Of a stretch of 64,000 nucleotides of DNA, positions 42,393-55,317 are shown piece by piece. A program made the position numbers and the translations under genes. The notes beneath the pieces were generated by a model, which saw nothing but the letters and a program-made list of their open reading frames with translations, searched no databases and was not told the origin of the DNA. Source of the stretch: Lepiota brunneoincarnata (lineage: Eukaryota > Basidiomycota > Agaricomycetes > Agaricales > Agaricaceae). Location: the NCBI GenBank assembly GCA_023014365.1, contig JAEBUN010000001.1:1674001-1738000 (forward strand). Direction: 5' to 3'. Each line of letters begins with the position of its first letter. Within the stretch, counting starts at the first letter, position 1.

Positions 42393-44738
42393 ATGACCCA
42401 CCCGGACCTGTTCCATGCTCTTTATCCCGAAGGTACCAATCGTATTCCAATCCCCTCCTATCGCCATGCGACACCTTCTGCACCCTGGCCATGGATCGGT
42501 ATCGGCGACGGTAGGCATCCAATAGTCCGGACTAATCCCTTTTATGACCCTATGCTCATTTTTAACATTATTCTTTAGGCGTTGACTCACAGCTATTGGT
42601 CTCTGACCTTCCATTGGTCTCTCCGCTATGCGACCGTCATGAGGGTCATGAAGAGTGTTGGAGGAAATACCCAGAATCTCGGTTCCCGAATTGGGCAGAG
42701 GGCCAAATAAAGAAGAGCAAGATCCTCAAGGTCATCAAGGAATACGACCGCGATCAGACCTGCAGGCTATATTATATTGATGTGAGCGACAATGGAAGTT
42801 TACAAGCCCTACAGAGACCGTTGTAACGGAGGAGCGCACCGGAGAAAGCTGGAAATTCTTTCTGGATCATTTTGAGGTATGCCAGGGTACGCCCCGAACC
42901 CGCGTACCTTACACAGGCCATTTATCCCCATGTAGTATCCCCAAACCCTTCTTGTGAGGGCTCTGTTCGTGGAGAACCTCTCTGGACCTGTGCTGCAGAT
43001 GCTTGGGACCAAGTGAGCAGTCTTTCTGGATCATTTTCCCTCGCTGAATGTCTTCGGTGTTTGAATTGAAACGCTAATGTTGCTTTACTGTTGTCCCATC
43101 AACCAGATTCAACATAGAGCCCTTCTTCTGGGCTTCTTCGCTCAACTGGATTCCTTCATACTATCAAGAGGATCCCTGCCCTGGGCTTGGGGACCGTGAG
43201 TGTTCTAGGTACTAAGGAGAATGAACGCGTGGCTAATCCATTACCACTCTTGAGATATTACCATATGCCTAGCATTTCCACGATCCATTCCCAAGAACAC
43301 CAGTGGGTTTCGCATGGATGCTGCGTCTCGAGATTCTTCGAACTTCACAGTCCCTGTGGGACCATCTACCTTTGGTGGTTGCTTTTGCCTTCCCTGGTGT
43401 TCCTGGACGCTCATTGGAATCTTCAACTTGGTAGATCAACTGGCTATTGATACCCAAGCCCCTTTGCCATTCTCCACGAGTAAGGAATCATTGTCACCAA
43501 GACGATTTCAACTCCACTGATTGATTCGCCTATTCTCTGTTAGGTGATCAACTCCTTGTGTCGGACCTTTTATCCGTACACTTGATCCGTCATATCGGAG
43601 GCAGTACTATCATCTCCTACCACCCAAGTCTATCATTAGCAACCACGACAGCCGAGCATCTACACCAGCGCATCCAACTAGCAGGTATGCCTCGAGTTTG
43701 TAAACGACTTGTTATTTCGACGGCTAAAATTGATGTTGTATTTGGGTGGTAAGGTCAAAGCACGCACTGGAAGACCGTATTCCAGAAGTCGGCTGATCCC
43801 ACCTTCCTGCTGTTAGTATTTTTATGGCATGCCGCATATGCTTGGGATGAGGCTCTAGAAAACTTGTGCGTCCATATCTGTACTCTAGTGCGTCAGTCTT
43901 CCCCAAACTCCATTGAACTGTTCTGACCGCCATTTTTGTATAGGAGACGAGAGTTCTCGACACGGGCGAGACATCCTTGACCAATGAACTGCATATTCTT
44001 CGCGCACATCTTCAGCACTACTATTCCCTTTTGGAAGATTTCCGTGAGACGGTACAGTTTATCATGGAGGCGCCAAATCCAGCGTTAGAAGGAATGGGGA
44101 AGCATGAGAGGGAGCTGACAGAGATTATGTTGAGAAGGGAGTGCCAGGTGCTGCTGAAAGGGATTAGGAAGGTGGAGCTGAGGGGCAAAATGCTGGATAA
44201 ACGGTTGGAGAATATAATGAATCTTGTGCGTGGGTCTATATCTACTTCTGGATCTCTGGCTGATGCCCCGATAGGTATTTAATAGCATCAGCATATCAGA
44301 CAGCAGACGGATGCAAATGATGACTGAAGCAGCCATTCGCAACAGTGGAGGCGTTGTCCAAGCTGTAGGTTTATTAGTCGAAGAGGTCCACTTTTCCTCA
44401 CTGATGAAACAGCTTGCCTATTTGACAATGGCATTCCTTCCTGCTTCCTTCGTCGCCGTACGTGTAGCCCCACCGTAAGGACTTGTGCTGTGAAACTGAG
44501 CGTCGCTTATACGTAGACCCTATTTGGCATGAACATAAAAGAATTTGCACCAGAAACATTCAAGAGCCTTTCCGATTATGTCTATACAACTGTAATTATG
44601 ACAGTCACAACAATCTGGATCGTCGTTGCGTTTCTGCTCCGAAACGTCTTCCCGCAGCGCTACACCTTTTTCACGCGACTTGGGTGGCCGCTCTTTCTCT
44701 TGGTCAGGTGGTTAGGATGGGGTTGGCACGAGGATTAA
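42393..44738 (+). CDS. CorA-like (Mg2+ transporter-related) membrane protein
   Basis: Start MTHPDLFHALYPEGTNRIPI. First exons give DGVDSQLLVSDLPLVSPLCD; later ones FFLDHFE, TLLVRALFVENLSGPVLQML, FNIEPFFWASSLNWIPSYYQ, a domain seen in many fungal relatives. The C-terminal part has a long helix (LHILRAHLQHYYSLLEDFRE), MKQLAYLTMAFLPASFVA and GMNIKEFAPETFKSLSDYVY followed by TVIMTVTTIWIVVAFLL. The GMN motif right after a hydrophobic helix and a second helix is the CorA pore signature. Whether it carries Mg2+ is unknown; many fungal relatives have diverged N-termini. Exon joining near 42720-42900 is not settled. Confidence 0.72.
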
Positions 44739-45699
44739 CACTGGTAGAGACATTAATGGTCCACCGCTGACGTTTTCTCGAAGACTTGTGTCTTGGATCT
44801 CAACCACTGGATTCCACGCGAGCCGCACGAAATCACCTTACGAAGATCATGTGTACCCTTCCATAGAGTCGCGACCATGATCTCTCCGAATTCCTGCTCA
44901 CCAGAGCCTGTACGGCCACAAGTAGTTAGCTTCGCGGATTCTCATGTCTATTCTTATGTTTTCAGTGTGATATTTTCGTGGGAATTCTCGGGTGCGAGCA
45001 GAACGGAGTTTATCTGTGCTCTGGAGTACAACGTTCAGTGAGCGTGGGCAGGAACCCCCAGGCCTCGTACATCGGGTTTCCCACAAAGACCCACCTTTGA
45101 GCATTGTTAGTGTCGCCGCCCCGGTCGGAAGCTGATTATCGGTGAGCTGCATGGTCTAGGGTTCTCTATCCCAGAATGATCCTCGCTCGGATCAATTGGT
45201 CTGAAAACTACATGACACGTGCAGGATTTTAGGAACGACGGTCTCGGGATCGCGGATAGTAGTGTCCTCATTCCGGCGCGTGTCATACATATGACCAAAC
45301 TCCAAGAGCTTATGCACAATCGAAAGGGTGGGCGGTCTTGCAGATTATCAGGTCTGTTCGGATCCGGGGACCTCAATGACACCGAGATTCTTTGACAAGA
45401 ATTTTATCCCAAGTAACTTTGAGGTACTCATCCGTGGTCACTCTTTCCGTCTAGCCGAAAGGATCTGAAATAGCGGATACAAATGGAAAACGCGTCACTA
45501 GCAAAATTACGAATGCACCGTTCCGTTTCAAAGCTCACGAATCAAGGTACCTGGTATACGCAGTTGGTCATGATCAACAACTTCAAGTCAGCTCCGGGAT
45601 GTGCTCGACTCCGTACATGTACTCTGGGGTAGTCGTCGAGAGAGATTCTACTCAGAGCCATGACTCAGCTCCGACACACCCTTCTAGGTGTGGCAAGGA
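44739..45699. other. Intergenic, about 1 kb
   Basis: No supported gene. Frames at 44898-45382 on the minus strand show no recognisable motif. Confidence 0.4.
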
Positions 45700-45706
45700 T
45701 ATAAAG
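45700..45706 (+). promoter_or_regulatory. TATA box of the glutathione transferase gene
   Basis: TATAAAG, 84 nt before the ATG, leaves room for a 5' leader of about 55 nt. Confidence 0.55.
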
Positions 45707-45789
45707 ACATCGACATATACATAGTATCACTAAGAACGAAAAAAACCCTCCATTCGCCTCCTTACACCCACATCAACTCGACGGACAAT

Positions 45790-46610
45790 ATGGTTCTCAA
45801 GCTTTACGGATACACCATTGCTACCTGCACCAAACGTGTTGCTTGTGTTCTTCACGAGAAGAATGTTCCCTTCGAATTCATCAATGTTGACCTTTTGAAG
45901 GATGAACATAAATCGCCTGCCTTTTTGGAGAAACAACCTTTTGGAGTAGTCCCCTTCATCGTGAGTAAAACCTGGAATTGTTGTTTTCCAGAAACTCAGT
46001 CGTTGAAGCAGGACTGACGATGGCTTCATCTTGTACGAAAGCAGAGCCATCGCCCGCTATATCGCGGAGAAGTATGCAGACCAAGGAACTCAGCTCATTC
46101 CTTCTGATATCAAGAAGCGCGCCCTGTTCGAGCAGGCTGCTTCCGTCGAGACCTCAAACTTCGACGGTTATGCTAGCTCGATCGTGTACGAGGCTATTTT
46201 CACCAAGTAGGAACTTATCCTGTGCGATCTTGAGTGGAGGGCTGATCGAGATTTTTGTTGATAGGATGCGTGGGACTAGGGGAGCCCAATTTGGAGAAAA
46301 TTGCGGAATTGACTAAGACGCTCGACGGAAAGCTCGACGTCTACAATAAGATACTCGAGAAGCAAAAGTATCTTGGCGGTGATGTAAGGTCCTTCACCTT
46401 GTTCGCTACAAACCCATACTGATATACTCTCGCCACTCTTTACAGGAAGTCAGCCTAGTAGACCTTTTCCACCTTCCTTATGGTTCAGTGCTCCCCGTCG
46501 CTGGTTGCAACTCCATCCAGGAAAAGGCCAACGTGAACAGGTGGTTCATAGCTCTTGAGAACCGCCCTTCCTGGCAAGCTGTCAGGGATGGCGTCAAGAG
46601 CACTGCTTGA
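45790..46610 (+). CDS. Glutathione S-transferase, phi-like (two frameshifts)
   Basis: Start MVLKLYGYTIATCTKRVACV with the thioredoxin-like fold; VPFEFINVDLLKDEHKSPAF and EKQPFGVVPFI form the glutathione site, FILYESRAIARYIAEKYADQ follows with the conserved ES. The helical C-terminal domain has LEKIAELTKTLDGKLDVYNK, LEKQKYLGGD, VSLVDLFHLPYGSVLPVAG and ENRPSWQAVRDGVKS. Cytosolic detoxification by glutathione conjugation is expected. Two single bases break it: an extra T at 46015 (GAC-T-GAC-GAT) and an extra G at 46270 (ATGC-G-TGGGA). Without them the exons join perfectly. It is either a recent pseudogene or affected by sequence errors. Confidence 0.82.
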
Positions 46611-46975
46611 ATGGAGTCCTGGATTTTACAATAACTATATAGCTACGAATCTGCATAGAACAATTTATGCTAGTGTTAATGCCCATATATACTTGTTGCG
46701 TGGAACTCTACCGTTCGATCCAGATGCCGCTCCGTTGTTACTCTCGTAACTCGTTGTTTCAAGGCTAGTAAAAATGAGAATCGACCTATACGACAATTCA
46801 CAGAACGAGATAATACTATTAAAAGCCCGGATACAAGGTGAGTTTAACGAATTTAACAATAATTGCGCTGAAGATGGAGTAAGCACATATATACAAAATC
46901 TCATGTATAATACTCAAGGCCCTTTGTCTGACTAATGATAGTGAAAGACCAAGCTACCTAGGGTTACAGATGCCC
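46611..46975. other. Short intergenic
   Basis: 365 bp between the 3' ends of two convergent genes; nothing recognised. Confidence 0.4.
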
Positions 46976-49734
46976 TCAATCCTCCGTCTCGTCCAGACCA
47001 GAGCTCTTTACATTTCTATACTTCACAGCCTGCCAAACGTTTACCATGGAGATCAGGAGACCTGCGCCGTCTGTGATCTCAACTCCATGCAATGCTGTAC
47101 TTGATCCATAAATAATGGGTAGCAGGCTCGTGAAATATAGGACATTCGATATGAGCACCAGTACCGTGGAGATTTTATACTGCCCAGCATAAGTTCCTGA
47201 ACGAGCATTCATGACAAATTGGAGCACTGAACCTCCAACTTGGCAAGTGAAGGTGAGGGGGTAGATGGCCTTGAGTGCGTGCGGTGCATAATCATGAAGC
47301 GCGTGAAGAGGATTAGGTTTCCAGGGTCGCATCCGGGGTGAAATGAGATATGAGTAAGGAACATCGAAGTAATACGCAGCTGCGTATAAAGCCAGGAGGC
47401 ACTGTGAACCAGGGGTAAGCGTACGTCAACCCAATAACTACTAGCACTCACCAATAACCTTGTTTTCATGGATGTTCTTGCCTCAATCCTCTCGCTGGCT
47501 CGTTCTAAGTGCGTCGCTTTGGCAATATACAAGGTCGGAACCCATGCCCTCCCTCGGAAGCCAAACTCTAACCGCAATATGGCTTTGAGCATTAACAGGG
47601 GTTTAATCAAAAGGAGGAGGGCAAGAACAGAGCTAAAGCGGACTTCGGTAGGTTCCGAGCCAAGAATTGCTGGTAACGTGCCCTCGAATACCAAGAGGGC
47701 GGAGCGAGAGGCGAGCAACGCGGTCCCAACCCGAGAAATCCCAACTATGCTCCCACGAGTGCACCAATAATGATTGGCGAGAGCCCACTTCAAGATTCCG
47801 ATGACAGTTCTGGGTACGGAGACGGCTCTCAGCATATCATACCCAGGAAAAAATAATGGACATACGCAATTATCATTCGGATATGAACACGCCTTGGATG
47901 TGCATCCTCGGAAATCCTATATCCGAACAATCCAACTAGCCAGAAGTGAAACGTGAATGGGGCAGCATATACGAATTCAAAGTCAACCTTACGGATATTG
48001 TCGTGATTTTCTTGCTCATATTCCAGCTTATCGTGTGGGCCAGCCAAGTCATGCTGAGAGTTCAAGAAGCCTTGGAAGAAGGGTCTCACAGCACCGTGAC
48101 TCGAGAAGGCGAGGTTCCAGGTTACGTTGATATAGTTGTTTTCAGTTGATATCTCGGCACCCTCTTGATCCTTCGATATACCATCAGCAGGCGCCTCGAG
48201 ATCAAGAGGGACTGCGTAAAGGTCCTGAAAGCAGAACATCATATCAGTTAAAGCTGGACGCAGGAAGCACCCTGAGGCTGTACCTTGGGGCCAGGAGCCC
48301 TTAGCAGCGCAGTCAAATGTGGTGCGTAGTGATACTCAAATTTTGTCCTCCCATTTGTGATCCCGGGATCACTACCTAGAGATTCTGTCCGAACCATGCT
48401 CTCAAAGACGCCATTCGAATGGTACGATCGGGAGCATTGGTACCATATCGGACGATCATACGGCCATCTAGTTTTGGGATTGATACACTGGCATGAGTTA
48501 GTGGAGGACCTAATTCGATGGGAAACGGATCCTACCGTCTTCCTCCAGAGTTGACTTTGGGCGGGTATATAGCGGAATTTGTTATACAGGTTCGTCTCTT
48601 CAACAACACCGAGGTGAGTACTTGTATATTTGCGAGTAAGTAATGGTGTGTTGACATCTGCAGGCATCTCATTCTTACCGAGTAACAATATAGGGATGGA
48701 CCTCCGTTGTCTGTCGTTGATTGCCGATGAAATCCAGCTTGAAGTTGTGGTTCTCCAGAATCTCGAATAAATTATTCTTTGTCAAGGAAGCAAAATCGGA
48801 CTTGGTGTCTGAAACTCCAGGGACAACGTCTCCGTTAGAAGTATTGCGTGGGGCGTTGTAGAATTGGATGAGTGGGATCGTGATGCCAAAGCTATCGTAA
48901 ATTTGATCTTCGAGTGAAGGTGTCTCTGCCCTGGAGAGCCATGGATCTCAGAGGGGGGAGGTCAAAAGAAGGATCTGAGGAGACTCAACCTACCAGTACC
49001 TCACCCTGGGTGAACGGAGGCTGCTTGGTTTCCAAGAATCCAGACTCAGGTTTTTCTCGAGCCACGAAGGCCTCTGCGAATGAACAAGAACGAATGATGC
49101 ACGAAGGTCATAATTGGAAATGTTTGTGGCCTGCTTGCTAAAGGAGAGTACGAATCAGAGCCGCTTGGCGCCAGGGAACTTAGAGAACACCACGCGTGGA
49201 AGGGACTCACAAATGGTTGGTAGGGACACGCAATGTGACGTTTGTAAATTTATCTTTGGCTCTTGAGACTAAGATCCCGGAAAATCGTCTCTGAATAAAT
49301 CAACCTCTCCGGTCGTTCCTCTCCATCTACGTATATGCCGCCAGCTTCCCCCTCCATCAGTCCCGGATCCAGACTGAGGCAACAACGCTGAAGAAATCAT
49401 TTTGCGTGATCATCGGCTGGACAATATTTGACCAGTCGGTTGTTTCAGGGTGGGGCGCGTCGTGGTAAAACCAGAGATGCGGATTCTGGAGCCCGTCCAG
49501 TTCCTTGCTGACAACGTAGTACAACACCGCACTTCCAGCAAGCACGCTGACGATAAGTGTAGACCACAAACAGCAACAAAACTTGCTCGATGAGCGCCTT
49601 CTACGCTCTGATACACCTGGATTGAGCCTCAAGGGGTCTTTGGATTCTGCATTCGGGAGCTGTTGTATGGTGGGCGCGTGGTGTTGAGAGGACATGGGTC
49701 GGTGTGGTTCGCAAAGACTCGTGAGGATGAACAA
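46976..49734 (-). CDS. Unrecognised membrane protein, tandem copy A
   Basis: Reading from 49734 or 49695: a basic segment (RRRRSSSKFCCCLWS), a membrane helix, PHLWFYHDAPHPETTDWS, VASVWIRD, GEERPERLIYSETIFRDLSL, KDKFTNVTLRVPTNHL, later pieces such as YAPHLTALL and at the C-terminus several helices (TVIGILKWALANHYWCTRG, LALLLLIKPLLML, STVLVLISNVLYFTSLLPII) and SGLDETED. No known domain. Copy B at 51234-53869 is its tandem duplicate. The frame changes after VWIRD in both copies and copy A has one more base than B near 49268 (AGAGCCAAAG against GGGGCAAAG), so A may be dead. Confidence 0.55.
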
Positions 49735-51050
49735 CAGTCATCAAAGCGCTGCCCTGAAAGAAGACAGTGATAAAGATCACGCTCAACCAGTGGCTGCTGA
49801 TTATACGGAAGAGCCGAGTTCATGGGACCTGTATAATTAGGGAAGGTACGGTTGTGGTTATTGGCGTGGGAGTTCTCTGGAACGCTGATTGGACGTTAAC
49901 AGCATTTGTGATGTACGGGAGGGATTTTAGATGATGTTTTGAGATTTATCCGGATTCGGTTGTTGTTGTCCGGACTATACAATAGGGTGAGCTAGTAAAA
50001 GGAGGGAGTTACTGTGCTATCGTTCTTAAATCCCGTACAGAAAGAAATAATTGAGGTTGAGGTAAATGAACTATTGCGCAGAGAGTCACAGTCATATGTG
50101 TAGTATAATGCGAGGTAGCATGAAATCGTCCTTGAGCAGTGTGTTAAACCTAGTCTTCCCCTCGGGGCGCCAGCATTCGCAGCCTATCAGAAAGAATAAG
50201 AAGGCAAAACTTGGAGAAGCGCCTCAATCTCGAAGAAACTGGGATGGATTAAAGGCAGGTGTGCACCGACGAGTATTCAGAGAACAACCGTGCCACCGGA
50301 AGAAGGGCCATCACCTAACATCGAAATCCGCCCTACGACCGAGAAACTAAGATTAAGCTAGATTGATCCTGTATTATGGTACACCCCCTTGGCCTCCAAC
50401 AACAGGACTGTCAGAGGACTCAACACCTGTGAGCCTGTAGTGTTTGTTAAATGTGCAAGCGGTGTTGGTGTTGCGGGAGGAAAGCAAAAATGTTGGCGAT
50501 TCGGTCAAGAATCAAGCGGTGGTAGGTGGATACGGGTGAAGAGGAACTCGGAACACGAAGGGCCACGCTATTCCCCATGCCTTGGATGCTTGATGATGAT
50601 TGTGAACATGAGAGTCCCAAGCGGGGCTTGTAGTGCCATCAAGGAGGTGATGGTATCACATCAAGCGCTGTCCTGGTCTTGTCACTCTTTGTCCAATGGA
50701 TGCCTACTTGTTTATCAATCTCCCTTATCATGCAACTGCTGCTGCCGGGCTCTCAATCCTCCATCCTACCCTCATCATTTCTCCCGTGTTGGTCAAACTC
50801 CTGGCTTCTTTCCCACTGATTACCCCTGGCACCCGTTCCCCTCTTTCTCTTCCCTAATGTCCGAGCCTGAATCGGTGATACTCCTCCAAGCCACGTTTCG
50901 GGTATGGACATGGTAATATATCACTATTAAAATCGGCCATGACCTGAGATTCAGACCCCGCCCTCGCCTCTTCCGGCATCAAGTTCTCATTCAGCTTTCC
51001 TCTAGGACACCCTGTCCGACTTCCTTTAAAAGAGGCTATGATATGTTGAT
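46976..51050. repeat. Tandem duplication, unit 1
   Basis: Gene A plus about 1.3 kb of its upstream DNA. It matches unit 2 (51234 to about 55040) collinearly: the whole gene, and upstream blocks such as 50140-50230 against 54535-54650. End points approximate. Confidence 0.75.
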
Positions 51051-51233
51051 ATCACTATGTAGGTACTCGGCACGTCATCTGCGGATGGGGTTTCTGAAAA
51101 GAGAGACGAACGGTTGAAGAACTGGTAGCGATTTGACAGTAGCAGTAGCAGTTTTTACACAATTTACAATACTCTAGACCCCGTGCCTAACTAATGGTAG
51201 TGAAAGGCAAAACTACCTAGGTTTACAGACGCC
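49735..51233. other. Region between tandem genes A and B
   Basis: Promoter side of gene A followed by the 3' end of gene B. The frame at 50389-50916 is not supported: its duplicate in unit 2 does not keep the frame. Confidence 0.4.
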
Positions 51234-53869
51234 TCATTCCTCCACCTCGTCTACCCCAGAACTCTTCACATTCCTGTACTTCACAGCCTGAAAAACATCT
51301 ACCATGGAGATCAGGAGATTCGCCCCATGCGCGATCTCGGCTCCATGTAACCTTACACTCGATCCATAAATACTGGGTAACAGGCCCGCAAAAAACGTGA
51401 CATTAAAGATGAACGCCAGCGCCGTGGAGATTTTATACCGCCCAGCATAGGATTTGGAATGAGTGTTCATGACAAATTGCAGTGCCGAGCCCCCGACTTG
51501 GCAAGTGAAGGTGAGGGAGTAGATGCCCTCGAGTGCGTACGGCGCATAATCATGGAGTGAATGAAGAGGGTTAGTTTTCCAGCCTGGTCGAACGCGAGGT
51601 GGAATGATATATGAGTATGGAACAGCGAAGTAGTACGTCGCCGCATATAAAGCCAGGAGGTACTGTTAATCGGAGTTAAGCGCACGTCAACCCAACAATT
51701 AACACCACTCACCAGTAATTTTGTTTTCATGGATGTCCTTGCCTCAATCCTCTCACTGACACGTTCCAAGTGCGTCGCTTTGGCAATATACAAGGTCGGA
51801 ATCCAGGACCTCCCCCGGAAGCCAAACCCCAACCGCAATATGGCTTTGAGCATTAGCAGGGCTTGAATCAACATGAAGAAGGCAAGAACAGAGCCGAAAG
51901 CTCGGACCTCGGTAGGTTCCGAGCTGAGAATTATCGGCAACGTGCCCTCAAATTGCAAGAGAGTGGAATGAGAGGCGAGTAATGTGGTCCCAACCCGAGA
52001 AATCCCAACTGTGCTCCCACGAGTGCACCAATAGTGATTGACGAGAGCCCAGTTCAAGATCCCGATGACGGTTCTAGGTGCATAAGCGGCTCTTAGCATA
52101 TCGTACCCAGGAACGAATAGTGGATGTACCCAATTAGCCCTTGGATGTGAACACGCCTTGGGTGTGCGTCCTCGGAAATCCTATATCCGAACAGCCCAAC
52201 TGGCCAGAAGCGAAGTATGAATTGGGCAGCCATATACAAATTCAAAGTCAACCCTTACGGTTATCATCATGAAGTGCTTGTTCATATTCCAACTTGTTGT
52301 GTGGGCCAGTCAAATCGTGCTGAGTTTCCACAATGCCTTGGAAGAGGGGTCTCGTAGGCACCGTGACTTGAAAAAGCGAGGTTCCAGGTGACGTTAATGT
52401 AGTCTTCTTTAGTCGATAGCTCCGTGCCCTCTCCATCCTTCGGAATATCATCAACGGGTGCCTCGAGGTCAACAGGGACTGCGCGAAGATCCTGAAAGCA
52501 GAAGGTCATATCAATCAAAGTTGGATGCCCACATGCACCGGGGTTGTACCTTGGGTCCGGGAGCTCTTAACAGCGCGGTCAAATGTGGTGCATAATGGTA
52601 TTCAATTTCTGTCCTCTCATTTGTGAGCGCGGAATCGCTATCTAGAAGTTCCGTGCGAACCATGCTCTCGAAGACGCCGTTCGAATAGTACGATCGGGAG
52701 CATTGGTACCATCTCGGACCATCATCATAAAGCCATCCGGTGCTGGAATCAATGCACTGATGTGGGTCAGGAGAGGGTCTAATTCCATGAGAAACAGGGA
52801 GTACCGTTCTCAGCCAGAGATGACTCTGGGCGGGTATGTAGCGGGACCGGTTATACAGGTTCGTGTCGTTGACGACGCCAAGATGAGTACTTGTACATTT
52901 GCAAGTAAGTATTGTCATACTGATGTATCGATATTTGCGGACATCCCCTACCGAGTAACAATATACGGATGGGTTCCGTTAGCTGTCGTTGATTTCCAAT
53001 GAAATCCAACTTGAAGCTTTGGTTCTTCAGAAACTCGGATAAATTCTTTCCTGCAAAGGAAGCAAAATTGGGCTTGCTGCCTGAAGCTCCAGGGATAAAG
53101 TCTCCGTTAGAAGCGTTGCGTGGGGCATTATAAAATTGGATGAGTGGGATCGTAATGCCAAAGCTATCGTAGATTTGATCTTCATGTGAAGGTGTCTCTG
53201 TCCTGGAGAGCCATGGATCTTAGAGGGGGAGGCAAACGAAGGGTCTGAGGAGACTCAACCTACCAGTGCCTTACCCTGGGTGAGCGGAGACTACTTGGCT
53301 CCCAAGAATATACAGTGAGGGTATTTCCGAGCCATGGAGGCCTCTGCGACGGAACAAGTACGAATGATGCGCGAAGGTCGTAATTGGAAATTTTTGTGGC
53401 CTGTTTGCTGAGGGAGAGCACAAATCGGGGCCGCTTGGCGTTAGGAGCTTGGAGAACATTGTCCACGGAAGGGACTCACAAATGGTTGATAGGAACACGC
53501 AACGTGACGTTTGTAAATTTGTCTTTGCCCCTGAGGCTAAGATCCCGGAAGATCGTCTCTGAATAAATCAACCTCTCTGGTCGTTCCTCTCCATTCACGT
53601 ATATACCCAGCTCCCCCTTCATCGTCCCGAACCCAGACGGATGCAACTATGTTGAAGAACTCGTCTTGCGTAATCATCGGTTGGACAACTTCTGACCAGT
53701 CCGTTATCTCGGAGTGGGGTACGCCGTGGTAAAACCAGAGATGTGGATTCTCGAGCCTGTTCATCTCATCGCCGATAATGTAGTACAACGCCGCACCCAT
53801 GGCAAGCGCGCAGGCGATAAGCGCCGACCACAAACAGCAACAAAACCTGCCCGCTGTGCGTGGAGGCAT
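51234..53869 (-). CDS. Unrecognised membrane protein, tandem copy B
   Basis: Duplicate of copy A. Start MPPRTAGRFCCCLWSALIAC with a first membrane helix; NPHLWFYHGVPHSEITDWSE, QDEFFNIVASVWVRD, GEERPERLIYSETIFRDLSL, KDKFTNVTLRVPINHL, and the helical C-terminus (FGSVLAFFMLIQALLML, ISTALAFIFNVTFFAGLLPS, GVDEVEE). It lacks the Ser/Arg-rich N-terminal stretch of copy A. The same frame change after VWVRD is found, so it may be an unseen intron or an old shared lesion. Introns were not all resolved. Function unknown; the helices suggest a membrane protein with a large non-membrane domain in the middle. Confidence 0.55.
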
Positions 53870-55040
53870 GGGTCAATGAGTCGTCGAAATAATCGTAGGG
53901 ATGGATAACAGAGGATATATAGCATTTCGGTTATTAAAACGCCGCCCATAAAGACGATAGTGGTGAAGATCAAGGTGGCTGGTGCTTTACGGCAGAAGCC
54001 TTATGAGGGAAGGCTTTGACCGCTCCTCTCTTATTTCAGAAATTCCATACAGAGGGGGAAACCGTAAACGTGGAAAATCTTATTGGATGTCAACAGCATT
54101 TTGTGACAGGGTTCTCTAGCAACGATGCCAAGCCAACCACAAGGCAGTAAAGGCCCACCCAATCGATGAAACAGAGGCGCTGGAGGTTTGGTTTCTTCAC
54201 AGAGGTGAGGTGGAACCGGAAGGGAATTTAGACGACGCTTTTAGAGAGTCGTTCGGGCACCGAGGGTCTGCTGTGTCGTTTCTTGTTGTCAGGGTTATAT
54301 AGTGGAACGAGCTAGTCAAGGGGGAGAGTCGCTGTGCTATCATTGTCGAATCCCATAAAGAAGAAGTGTTTGATGCCATTGAACATGAGGATGAGGATCG
54401 AGCGCCGAGAGTCACAGCTGTATGATTTTCGAGAAAGCGGAAAAGGCAGGGTGAAGTGGCATGGAAGTCGTCCCACCCCAGGGAGTAACCGGAACATAGA
54501 AAGGATCGACTAGAGGTGCAAATATACCTAGTTTTGAGTGGTGTGTTCGAGTCAGCTTTCCCACCGGGGCGCCAGCTTTTGCAGCTTATGAGAAAGAATA
54601 AGTCGGTATCAGGAAGGCAGAATTTGGAGAAACGTCTCAAAGAAAGATGATAAGCAGATCAGGGAAGAAATTACAATACAAATATGATACCGGTGAGCAT
54701 TTGCGGAACAACACACTGTCGGACGAATGGACCTCCACAACAAGGAACCATCATCACAGACACTCTCGGCCGACAAGCTATGGTTAGACAGGCCGACGTT
54801 GGGAATACTGTCGGTGGCCTTGACACCTGTGAGTTTGCGGTGCCAGTGGCGTTGGTGGCGCCGGAGGAAAGTCAAGGTGTCTGCGATTCGGTCAAGAGTC
54901 AAAAGCAGGTGGTCGTGGGGATTTCGGGAGGCCCAGAGCAGGGCTGTATGTACATACAGACGTACGGGCGGCAATCGTGACCCGAAATTCGGACTCCGCC
55001 CTCGTCTCCTCCCCGGCATCGGGTAAGGGAACGAGCTACG
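51234..55040. repeat. Tandem duplication, unit 2
   Basis: Second unit; see unit 1. Differences are spread over coding and non-coding DNA, so the duplication is not recent. Confidence 0.75.
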
Positions 55041-55273
55041 AGAGCTATTCCGACACTAGTTGCGGTTGAATGTCCCTCTATACACAACTCGACCTTATTA
55101 AGTTATATCTGAAAATGTGGGCAGCAGTAGCGGCGGTTCCTTATACAATTAGAACGACATAATAGGTAGCATGTCATACATACAGCGGCCTGCATAGTTT
55201 AGTTCTCAATAATGCTCTACTTATACTATTCTCATATCGCCTCCCAACGTTTAGTGCTTTCGTGTACTGCGGG
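53870..55273. other. Region upstream of tandem gene B
   Basis: A minus-strand stretch at 54790-54950 (LLLTLDRIADTLTFLRRHQR) looks protein-like but the matching part of unit 1 is broken, so no gene is called. Confidence 0.35.
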
Positions 55274-55274
55274 A

Positions 55275-55303
55275 GCTATATTATTATTATTATTATTATT
55301 AAG
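55275..55303. repeat. (ATT)n microsatellite
   Basis: About nine tandem TAT/ATT triplets, just beyond the 3' end of the NACHT gene. Confidence 0.9.
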
Positions 55304-55317
55304 CTTTGAACATCCAC

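Noticed and set aside
50389..50916. 175-codon frame upstream of tandem gene A
   Set aside because: The homologous DNA in the second tandem unit does not keep the frame, so it is not under coding constraint.
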